Shown here: piece by piece, positions 16,138 to 21,600 of the stretch
How positions within the stretch are numbered: the first letter of the stretch is position 1
Layout of the letters: every line of letters starts with the position of its first letter
IMG/VR virus record: IMGVR_UViG_3300042887_002418
Span: 1 to 25,251 of that record
Reading direction: 5' to 3' (one strand)
DNA: 25,251 nt
DNA from: a virus
Program-made: the position numbers and the translations under genes
Notes under the pieces: model-generated
What the model saw: the letters and a program-made list of their open reading frames with translations, nothing else
What the model was told of the DNA's origin: nothing
Databases searched by the model: none

Positions 16138-16451
16138 GATTTCTCTCCTGTTGCTTTAGCGATGGCGGCGCGCACATGCTCATAAGTCCTTGGCCTACCA
16201 TCTAAAGCATTTGGATCATCCAGCACCATCAAAAGCGCATCTAACAAATCAGGCGCGGCGGCGATCAGGCGGGCATCAGCTTCCATTCGTTCTAACGTTT
16301 CAGGTTTGATAGTTGCGTATGCTCGCTGCCCGTAATCAATGCCATCAAGCATTACCGGCCCAGCCCATATGCCGCCCCATTGAAAGTCATCGCCTGCCAG
16401 GCAAGAATCGTATGGCTCTAACTTCCAAGGTCCTGGTGTGTGCTTTCTCAT
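16134..16451 (-). CDS. Conserved phage protein (HTPGPW...ADARLIAAAPDLL)
   Basis: The protein has 105 residues. KHTPGPWKLE at the start and MEADARLIAAAPDLLDALLMVLDD near the end are the two signatures of an extremely common small phage or prophage protein whose function is unknown. RAAIAKATGEKS closes it. ATGA overlaps join it to both neighbours. The strong match of both signatures makes it one of the safest calls in this operon. Confidence 0.8.
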   Translation of the reverse strand: MRKHTPGPWKLEPYDSCLAGDDFQWGGIWAGPVMLDGIDYGQRAYATIKPETLERMEADARLIAAAPDLLDALLMVLDDPNALDGRPRTYEHVRAAIAKATGEKS

Positions 16452-16672
16452 CGCTTAACTCCTATGTTGTAGTAGGCAGATACCTTCCTCACTATCTCTA
16501 TAAAGTCACCAAAGTTGTGAGCATTCTTCAAGGTATCCATGTCAATGGAATCCCATAGCTCCTCTGCCTCATCAAGCTTCATGGGCTCCACGTCTTCCTT
16601 GAGCCGCTCTAACTTGGTGATCACTTCCTTGAGCGCGTCGATCTGCTTTTGAATAAGTTCTGATGCCAGCAT
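16448..16672 (-). CDS. Acidic helical hypothetical protein
   Basis: The protein has 74 residues from the ATG at 16672, chosen because the upstream frame's TGA ends one base before it (TGAGATG). A TTG at 16735 would extend it but would make the overlap longer. The product begins MLASELIQKQIDALKEVITKLERLKED, a likely coiled coil, followed by an acidic segment. No family was recognised. It ends in an ATGA overlap with the next gene. Confidence 0.6.
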   Translation of the reverse strand: MLASELIQKQIDALKEVITKLERLKEDVEPMKLDEAEELWDSIDMDTLKNAHNFGDFIEIVRKVSAYYNIGVKR

Positions 16673-16673
16673 C

Positions 16674-16973
16674 TCAATATCCCGTGGGCATACCGGCGTG
16701 TACCCATCGGCCGGCATGGTAGAAAATAAACACAAGGGCCAAGAGCACGATCACTCGGAGGGCTCCTGACCATCGTCCGTGCCAGGTCCATTCGGAGACA
16801 GGCTGGCTGAGGTAGACGTTTTGGATCCAAAGCTGGTCGGGCGGGATTTCTGTGTGCCACTTGGCGGGCGGCCTAACGTATCGGCTACCAATACGCGGCC
16901 TTTCTGGTCTAAGCGCGACATGACCTGCTTGATGGGTAGCTCTTGGTTTTCTTCTTCCAGTGATGTCCAACAT
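16674..16973 (-). CDS. Candidate overlapping gene: 99-residue single-pass membrane protein
   Basis: The ATG at 16973 has GGAG eight bases upstream, and the TGA at 16674 sits one base before the next gene's ATG, so both ends look like a real operon member. The product is basic for about 65 residues, then has one hydrophobic segment (ALRVIVLLALVFIFYHAG) and a short tail. About 223 bases lie out of frame inside the 3' part of the 16751-17335 gene, whose own C-terminus there is low-complexity. It could be a small inner-membrane phage protein. Role unknown. Confidence 0.5.
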   Translation of the reverse strand: MLDITGRRKPRATHQAGHVALRPERPRIGSRYVRPPAKWHTEIPPDQLWIQNVYLSQPVSEWTWHGRWSGALRVIVLLALVFIFYHAGRWVHAGMPTGY

Positions 16974-17335
16974 GGTGCTTTCTCCAGTTTGAAAAGTTTG
17001 TAGTTGTGTTTGAAATAACGGCGCTGCGTGTCGTCAATCTTCATCACGACGTTCTTTGAAATAGCCTTACGCGATCCAGGGAAGTACATGAAATCCAAGA
17101 GCTTGTTGCGCAGCCAGCTTGGCTCAAGTGGCAGCCAGTTACAGTAGATCTCAAGACCTTCGCCCCAGAGAAACTGGAACGCAGTACGCGCTTCTGTATC
17201 AAGGCGGTACTCACGTTTCCTGAGCGGTACGTTAGGCTCGCCTGTGTAGATAGGCTTCCTGCATGTATCAAAGATTGCAGTGTTAATGACCGCTAGTAAG
17301 ATGCGTTGTTCAGGTATTAATTGATCGGCATTCAT
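16751..17335 (-). CDS. First gene of the leftward operon, hypothetical phage protein
   Basis: The protein has 194 residues with GGAG eight bases before the ATG. The first 130 residues look globular (LIPEQRILLAVINTAIFDTC, then TEARTAFQFLWGEGLEIYCNWL, RNKLLDFMYF) with conserved-looking Cys and Trp residues. I recall similar proteins at the head of phage early operons but no function. The last 50 residues are Ser/Pro/Gly-rich and overlap the candidate membrane-protein frame. It is the promoter-proximal gene next to the candidate operator. Confidence 0.7.
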   Translation of the reverse strand: MNADQLIPEQRILLAVINTAIFDTCRKPIYTGEPNVPLRKREYRLDTEARTAFQFLWGEGLEIYCNWLPLEPSWLRNKLLDFMYFPGSRKAISKNVVMKIDDTQRRYFKHNYKLFKLEKAPCWTSLEEENQELPIKQVMSRLDQKGRVLVADTLGRPPSGTQKSRPTSFGSKTSTSASLSPNGPGTDDGQEPSE

Positions 17336-17407
17336 TGTGCTCTCCAGTTAAAGAATGGTAACCTATGTTCACAACATATGGCAATATATATAGGAGGTAT
17401 CCGACCA
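17336..17407. promoter_or_regulatory. Divergent intergenic control region
   Basis: These 72 bases separate the leftward operon from the rightward genes and must hold both promoters. Leftward, TTGCCA and TACCAT sit about 18 bases apart and fit a sigma-70 promoter moderately (5/6 and 4/6). The TATGTT-CAC-AACATA inverted repeat lies in the spacer between them. Rightward, an AT-rich run (TATATATAG) precedes the TAGGAGG ribosome site, but no convincing -35/-10 pair is seen. Confidence 0.5.
17364..17378. promoter_or_regulatory. Candidate operator, perfect inverted repeat
   Basis: TATGTT, a CAC spacer, then AACATA: a perfect 6-bp inverted repeat in the middle of the divergent control region, inside the putative leftward promoter spacer. 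A repressor bound here would block RNA polymerase. The TATG...CATA half-sites resemble those of the 18470-18485 repeat. Which protein binds is unknown; HTH proteins at 11441 and 15090 are candidates. Confidence 0.45.
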
Positions 17408-17932
17408 ATGGCAATCAATAGCAGACAGAAGGGCCGGCGCGGTGAGCTGGAAGTGGCCAAGCTCATATCGCAGGCGCTGGATTTCCAAGTCAAATTGAAT
17501 TATGACCAGTCCGCCACGGGTGGCTATGATATGAAAGTATGGGGTTGGGCTGTGGAGGTGAAGCGAGCCGAGAATCCTGACTGGCGTGCATGGCAGCGGC
17601 AGGCATTGAATAGTGCATGGCGGGATGGGCTGATGCCGATCCTATTCCATCGAAGGAATCATGCCCGGTATTGGGATGTGTATCTACCGATCAGTGTGTT
17701 TCTGGTGGTGTGGGGCGGGCAAGGGCCATTTGATGAAAATGATTGGATGCAGGTATCGTTTGAAGTAGCAATAGCAACGATGAGGATGACCCATGGATCC
17801 ACGTATACGCAAGGTGATCGTGAACGACATGATCGAATCGATACCTCAGTCGGTGAAGCTTCAGGTGCGCCAAGAGATAGCGGAGCGCGTGGCACTGGAG
17901 TTGCAGATCAGGTCCATCAAGCTACTGGCTGA
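17408..17932 (+). CDS. Small PD-(D/E)XK-like endonuclease (Holliday-resolvase-like)
   Basis: The protein has 174 residues from the ATG at 17408, preceded by TAGGAGGT; an ATG 87 bases upstream has no such site. The core order GRRGELEVAKLIS (E13/E15), SATGGYDM (D41), WAVEVKRAE (E50-x-K52) and a later MPILFHRRN...WDVYL strand matches small nuclease-fold proteins such as archaeal-type Holliday junction resolvases and phage relatives. It could resolve replication or recombination junctions. The last 45 residues are low-complexity and overlap the next gene out of frame. Confidence 0.7.
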   Translation: MAINSRQKGRRGELEVAKLISQALDFQVKLNYDQSATGGYDMKVWGWAVEVKRAENPDWRAWQRQALNSAWRDGLMPILFHRRNHARYWDVYLPISVFLVVWGGQGPFDENDWMQVSFEVAIATMRMTHGSTYTQGDRERHDRIDTSVGEASGAPRDSGARGTGVADQVHQATG

Positions 17933-17996
17933 CACTCAGGCGTTCAGTAACTGTCTCAAAAAAAACCCCGGCGAGGGGAGCCGGGGGAAGACCTAA
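17793..17996 (+). CDS. Small helical hypothetical protein overlapping the nuclease gene
   Basis: The protein has 67 residues with GAGGATG upstream of the ATG. The product is helical and charged (IRKVIVNDMIESIPQSVKLQVRQEIAERVALELQIRSIKLLAD), as expected for a real small protein. The overlapping nuclease tail looks random, which favours this frame in the last 140 bases. The C-terminal KKNPGEGSRGKT is encoded by the hairpin and A-run of the leftward terminator at 17958-17986. Confidence 0.6.
   Translation: MDPRIRKVIVNDMIESIPQSVKLQVRQEIAERVALELQIRSIKLLADTQAFSNCLKKNPGEGSRGKT
17958..17986 (-). terminator. Rho-independent terminator for leftward transcription
   Basis: On the minus strand a 7-bp GC stem (CCCCGGC/GCCGGGG, loop of seven) is followed by eight T residues (A8 at 17958-17965 on the plus strand). 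On the plus strand no T run follows, so it acts on leftward transcripts. No leftward gene lies immediately to its right, so it must stop an antisense or unannotated leftward RNA, or insulate the control region. Confidence 0.65.
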
Positions 17997-18078
17997 ACAA
18001 CCAGGAGACACAGCCATGGACTAGCCGTGGAGTTCATGGTATCATGATTCCGTTGTCGTAGCAGACAATGTGATTGAA

Positions 18079-18155
18079 GGCCGTTTACTCATGCTCTCGA
18101 CCCTTGTTGCAAGACTTGGGTTCTGCTACCGAGAGCAGCAGTAAGCGGCCTTTTT
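18079..18155 (+). terminator. Large hairpin followed by T5 (terminator-like, rightward)
   Basis: Arms 18079-18089 and 18140-18150 pair over 11 bp with one G-U, and T5 follows. Inside are GCTCTCG/CGAGAGC (18093-18099 with 18130-18136), ACCC/GGGT, and a small CTTG-TTG-CAAG hairpin. The G-U pair makes the plus strand the better-paired sense. It could terminate the nuclease transcript or be the 3' end of a short structured RNA. Confidence 0.55.
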
Positions 18156-18164
18156 GCATTCAGC

Positions 18165-18405
18165 GTCGTCAACCGTACTCCGCACGAGAGTAGGGGCCGC
18201 AAGTGGGGCTGCTCGGAGTTGAACCGCGACACGGTATTCCAGCCTAGCTGAGACGGTGCAAATCCGCTAATCCGTGGGGCTCGCCGGAGATCCAAGCCCG
18301 GGGGTGTAGGGGCTAACCCGACCTGCACATGGATCTTCCCCGCAAGGGGGGTGATATTCACCGATGGCTTCCTCTCTCTACCCTGTATGGGGTAGGGGGA
18401 GCCTT
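18165..18405 (+). ncRNA. Candidate structured RNA, about 240 nt, unknown family
   Basis: No gene covers 17997-18524. Within it helices are packed end to end: TACTC/GAGTA (18176/18188); GGCTG/CAGCC (18207/18240); AGATCCA/TGGATCT (18288/18330) enclosing GTGTAGG/CCTGCAC (18304/18322); CCCC-GCAA-GGGG with a GNRA loop (18338-18349); GGTGA-TAT-TCACC (18350-18362); and a 12-bp stem 18372-18383 with 18390-18401. Several pairs are G-U on the plus strand and would be A-C mismatches on the minus strand, so the plus strand is probably the RNA. I could not match it to tRNA, tmRNA, RNase P, group I introns or a named riboswitch. Confidence 0.5.
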
Positions 18406-18469
18406 TGGGTGATAAATCCATAAATAAGGTTTTAGGCTCGCGGCCGCCGCTCATCGACCCGACGAACGG

Positions 18470-18485
18470 TATGCACAAACGCATA
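18470..18485. promoter_or_regulatory. Candidate operator TATGC-N6-GCATA
   Basis: A perfect 5-bp inverted repeat with a six-base spacer, 40 bases before the start of the small gene at 18525. Its TATG/CATA half-sites resemble the 17364-17378 repeat, so one regulator might control both. A weak extended -10-like element (TGGTTAAAT, 18492-18500) lies just downstream. Confidence 0.35.
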
Positions 18486-18524
18486 AAACTGTGGTTAAAT
18501 ACTCCTACCGACAAGGAGATAACC

Positions 18525-18647
18525 ATGGACGAAATCATCAAACAGCTTGGCGATAAATGGCCATTCAAATACCACTACTGCGAAGACGGAGAGGTGCTTG
18601 AGAAGCAACCCGTGGCCGAGGAACCTATTGAAGAGGCACCGTTCTGA
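18525..18647 (+). CDS. 40-residue hypothetical protein
   Basis: The ATG has AAGGAG six bases upstream, the best ribosome site in this stretch. An in-frame ATG at 18405 would extend the frame through the structured RNA region and is unlikely. The product (DEIIKQLGDKWPFKYHYCEDGEVLEKQPVAEEPIEEAPF) is acidic and has no known family. Its TGA overlaps the next ATG (TGATG), so it is the first gene of a coupled four-gene set ending in the IS110-like protein. Confidence 0.65.
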   Translation: MDEIIKQLGDKWPFKYHYCEDGEVLEKQPVAEEPIEEAPF

Positions 18648-18979
18648 TGGACCGCGAAGACATTATTCGCATGGCGCGGGAGGCTGGGTTCAAAGTTGAT
18701 TGGCAACACGCAGACGTTGCTGAGATTAAAGCGAAAAGGTACGAATACTTCGCCGAACTTGTCGCAGCAGCAGAGCGTGAGAAGGTTGCTGCATGGATGA
18801 TGGCAAGGGGTTACGCAACAGGACATGGCAACACGATTGAAGAACTGCTGCAAGAGCTTGATTGGCAGGTTCGTGAGCAAGAGCGTGAGGCGTGCATCGA
18901 TATAGTTGCCATGCACGGCGGCAGTGTAGAGATCGAAGCCGCCATTCGAGCAAGGGGGAACGGTGAAACCCATCGATGA
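18647..18979 (+). CDS. Accessory protein of the DREDIIRMAREAGF family
   Basis: The protein has 110 residues: MDREDIIRMAREAGF, YFAELVAAAEREKVAAWMMARGYATGHGNTIEELLQELDWQVREQEREACIDIV and AIRARGNGETHR. It aligns along its length with the second half of the leftward 8083-8766 protein, so the same cassette exists on both strands of this genome. Probably all-helical; function unknown. It overlaps the GTG start of the next gene by 17 bases. Confidence 0.75.
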   Translation: MDREDIIRMAREAGFKVDWQHADVAEIKAKRYEYFAELVAAAEREKVAAWMMARGYATGHGNTIEELLQELDWQVREQEREACIDIVAMHGGSVEIEAAIRARGNGETHR

Positions 18980-19202
18980 ATCTTATCTGGCGTGGATGAA
19001 GGATCGCAAAGAACCTTTCACGTCAGAGGATGCTGCAAAACACTTTGGCGTCTCAAGAACCACGGCGGCAGAGCGTTTGCGTGTACTGACTGGGCTTGGT
19101 TATGTAACAGCAACCAAACACCCGGTCCGATTTAATCAGTTGCTTTACACCTATAAACAATTTAGTTGGCATGACCCATTCAACCTAGCGGGGAAACTAT
19201 GA
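18963..19202 (+). CDS. Winged-helix DNA-binding protein (GTG start)
   Basis: The protein has 79 residues and starts at a GTG with AAGGGGG just upstream. EPFTSEDAAKHFGVSRTTAAERLRVLTGLGYVTATKHPVRFNQLLY has the helix-helix-wing order of small winged-helix regulators. Its stop overlaps the IS110-like gene as ATGA, so the two are made together. It might regulate that gene or the array region, but no site can be assigned. Confidence 0.7.
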   Translation: MKPIDESYLAWMKDRKEPFTSEDAAKHFGVSRTTAAERLRVLTGLGYVTATKHPVRFNQLLYTYKQFSWHDPFNLAGKL

Positions 19203-19993
19203 ACTTAGAACCAATCATGAAGCTGTCCAAGGACCTTAAAGCCGCGGCGGCACATATGTCTAGCGATGAAGCAAGATTCCTGGTCGATTACTACTACATT
19301 GCCCAGGAGGACCGTAAGCGTTCCACCAACCAAGTCCGGGCGCTTGATGAATCCAAGGAACCAAATGCTGTGATTAGTTGGCTGGCCGCGCAATCAGAGG
19401 CGCTGGAAGATCAGATTAAGAAGGCATTGGATGTGTACACCAAGAACCATATTATGGGTTCATGGATGCGTCAGATCGTGGGTATTGGCCCAGTCATTTC
19501 CGCGGGGCTGTTAGCGCACATTGATATTGAGAAGGCTCCTACCGTTGGGCATATCTGGCGCTATGCTGGATTAGATCCCACAAGCAAATGGGAGAAGGGG
19601 CAGAAGCGCCCATGGAATGCAGGACTGAAGACGCTTTGCTGGAAGGCTGGCCAATCCTTCATGAAATTCTCTGGCCGTGATGACTGCTACTACGGTCACA
19701 TATACAGGGAGCGTAAGAACTTTGAGATCGCCCGCAATGAGCGTGGTGATAACAAGGAACTAGCTGAGCAATTGAAGGAGAAGGTAGGCAAGACCACGGA
19801 AGCTTACAAGCACCTATCCAATGGCGTGCTGCCACCAGGCCAGATCGATGCAAGGGCAAGAAGGTATGCGGTTAAGCTATTCCTTAGCCACCTCCATGGC
19901 GCATGGTATGAGACGCACTTTGGTACGAAGCCTCCGCTGCCCTATCCGATTGCACACATGGGCCATGCTCATTTCATACCGTCACCTGTTTAA
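19199..19993 (+). CDS. Stand-alone IS110-like (Transposase_20 / HhH) protein of a phage family
   Basis: The protein has 264 residues. Residues 1-90 are helical (SSDEARFLVDYYYIAQEDRKR, then ALEDQIKKALD). Residues 92-155 show the helix-hairpin-helix core and the pattern of the IS110/IS116 transposase C-terminal domain: IVGIGPVISAGLLAHIDI, WRYAGLDPTSKWEKGQKRPWN, LKTLCWKAGQSFMKF. A conserved-looking end follows (ARRYAVKLFLSHLHGAWYE, PYPIAHMGHAHFIPSPV). The N-terminal RuvC-like DEDD domain of IS110 enzymes is absent, and the catalytic Ser of that family is not clearly aligned. No insertion-sequence ends are seen. It is likely a nucleic-acid-binding phage protein rather than a transposase. It ends 11 bases before the repeat array. 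Confidence 0.65.
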   Translation: MNLEPIMKLSKDLKAAAAHMSSDEARFLVDYYYIAQEDRKRSTNQVRALDESKEPNAVISWLAAQSEALEDQIKKALDVYTKNHIMGSWMRQIVGIGPVISAGLLAHIDIEKAPTVGHIWRYAGLDPTSKWEKGQKRPWNAGLKTLCWKAGQSFMKFSGRDDCYYGHIYRERKNFEIARNERGDNKELAEQLKEKVGKTTEAYKHLSNGVLPPGQIDARARRYAVKLFLSHLHGAWYETHFGTKPPLPYPIAHMGHAHFIPSPV

Positions 19994-20004
19994 CCACCCT
20001 AGGT

Positions 20005-21600
20005 GAGAGCTCCAAGTTATGAGAGTGAGTCATCGAACAAGATAGAACCAAAACCATAGAACGAGTCATCTGCTCTGAGAGAACCATACAGAAGGAACGA
20101 GTCAATCTGCGCGAGAGAACCACTATTAGTGAACGAGTCATGAGCATTGAGAGAACCATCAACAAAGAACGAGTCATTTTTGAAGAGAGAACCAATCAGT
20201 CAGAACGAGTCTAGCCGGGAGGAGAGAACCAAGACGGTTGAACGAGTCAAGTTGTTAGAGAGAGCCAAAGTAAAAGAACGAGTCACTTTGCCGAAGAGAA
20301 CCAGGTAAAGCGAACGAGTCACAGCTTTTGAGAGAACCACGGAAAGTGAACGAGTCAACAGTGAAGAGAGAACCAGGGTTTTGGAACGAGTCACGAGCAT
20401 CGATAGAACCAAAGAGATCAAACGAGTCAGCTTTGAATAGAGGTCCATCCCAGAAGAACGAGTCATGCCCGAAGAGAGAACCATGGTCAAGGAACGAGTC
20501 ACTAAAAGCGAGAGAACCATACACGCAGAACGAGCCAGGGGTATAAAGAGCACCATGCTGAGGAAGCGAGTCAAGGTAACTGATAGAACCAATTCATGCG
20601 AACGAGTCATTAATCAAGAGAGGTCCATCCCACAGGAACGAGTCAACACATCTGAGAGAACCATAGGTGCGGAACGAACCAAGACCACTGATATTTTTAT
20701 CGTTGATAGAGTGAGTCATGTCGGGTAAGAGAGCCTGCCAACAGGAACGAGTCAAGTAAAGCGAGAGAACCGGCGCGACAGAACGAACCTAGACCAGCAA
20801 GAGAACCATTTCCGGGGAGTGAGTCATCGACGCGGATAGAACCGAGTCAGCCGAACGAACCGCCAGTCAAGAGAGAACCATGAACGGAAAGTGAGTCATC
20901 GACGCAGAAAGAACCGGGTCAGCCGAACGAACCTAGAGCGGAGAGAGAACCAAATCGGTCAAGTGAACCACTCGAGCCCAGAGCACCATCCGCCCAGAGT
21001 GAGTCAAGTTAATGGAGAGAACCACAAGTTGTAAACGAACCAAGCAATGGAAGAGAACCATAAATCGAGAGTGAGCCAAGTTGGCCAAGAGCACCAATTC
21101 GGCCGAGCGAGTCAGAAAAAGAGAGAGAACCAATCGTCCAGAACGAACCAGAGATTGCGAGAGAACCTTGGTATGAGAGTGAGTCATGGCCCATAAGAGA
21201 ACCACAGGACACGAACGAACCACTGTTTGTGAGAGATCCACCGTAAGAGAGTGAGTCAGCCGGATTGAGAGAACCAATAAAGTTGAACGAACCAAGGCAG
21301 GTAAGAGAACCAGGATAGAGAAGTGAGTCAGACTTAAAGAGAGAACCACACGTCTTGAACGAACCATATTATTTGATAGAAACGAGATAAGAGAGTGAGT
21401 CAGGCCCGAGCGAGAGAACCAAAGATGATGAACGAACCACTCGTGTAGAGAGAGCCAAAATACTGGAGTGAGTCAGCCAGGCTGAGAGAACCAAAGTACA
21501 CGAACGAACCAAAACCTTCGAGAGAACCATACACAGGAAGTGAGTCAAAAAAAACGTGAGCACCAAAGTCACCGAGCGTCATTAACTTAAGAGAGAAATA
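20005..21600. repeat. 1.6-kb array of about 87 degenerate 10-bp words at exact 18-bp spacing
   Basis: Each unit is a 10-bp word GA-nn-GA-nn-CA followed by 8 variable bases. Four words occur: A GAGAGAACCA, B GAACGAGTCA, C GAGTGAGTCA, D GAACGAACCA. Word A takes every second position throughout. From 20059 to 20636 the other position is B (36-bp period); from 20672 on it alternates D and C (72-bp period). Starts run 20005, 20023, 20041 ... 21556 in steps of 18; only three +1 shifts occur (after 20203, between 20672 and 20709, after 21393). The spacers are almost all different. The last partial word (GAGAGAA, 21591) runs into the ATG of the ParB-like gene. Frameshifts and stops speak against coding. 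Function unknown; possible protein-binding or RNA-scaffold array. Confidence 0.9.
20817..20934. repeat. Recent local duplication within the array (72 bp apart)
   Basis: The spacers after units 20817 and 20889 are TCGACGCG and TCGACGCA, and those after 20835 and 20907 are AGTCAGCC and GGTCAGCC. The units themselves also match (C, degenerate A ending in CCG, then D). Elsewhere spacers do not repeat, so this marks a duplication of one 72-bp super-repeat with a few later changes. Confidence 0.7.

Noticed and set aside
16621-16860. 79-residue leftward frame
   Set aside because: Basic, composition-driven shadow frame without a ribosome site, overlapping two better-supported genes.
18205-18300. tRNA or tmRNA end (GGGGCTG ... 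GTTGAACC)
   Set aside because: A T-arm-like GGTTCAACTCC exists on the minus strand, but the stem has a mismatch and no matching acceptor arm, D-arm or CCA is present at the right distance.
18250-18350. Cobalamin riboswitch or twister ribozyme
   Set aside because: GGTGCAAATCCG and CCAAGCCCGG resemble short conserved pieces of these RNAs, but the remaining conserved elements are missing or in the wrong order.
19199-19993. Complete IS110 insertion sequence
   Set aside because: No RuvC-like DEDD domain, no flanking core duplication, and the gene is coupled by ATGA to a phage regulator upstream.
19974-21572. Long leftward and rightward frames across the array (repeats such as VLSxxxTRS or ERTxxxERV)
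   Set aside because: Openness follows from stop-poor words at a multiple of three. Three one-base insertions shift the frame, stops occur in spacers in every frame, and no consistent start or ribosome site was found.
20005-21600. CRISPR array
   Set aside because: Repeats are 10 bp and spacers 8 bp, far too short; words alternate among four types, and there are no cas genes in the window.
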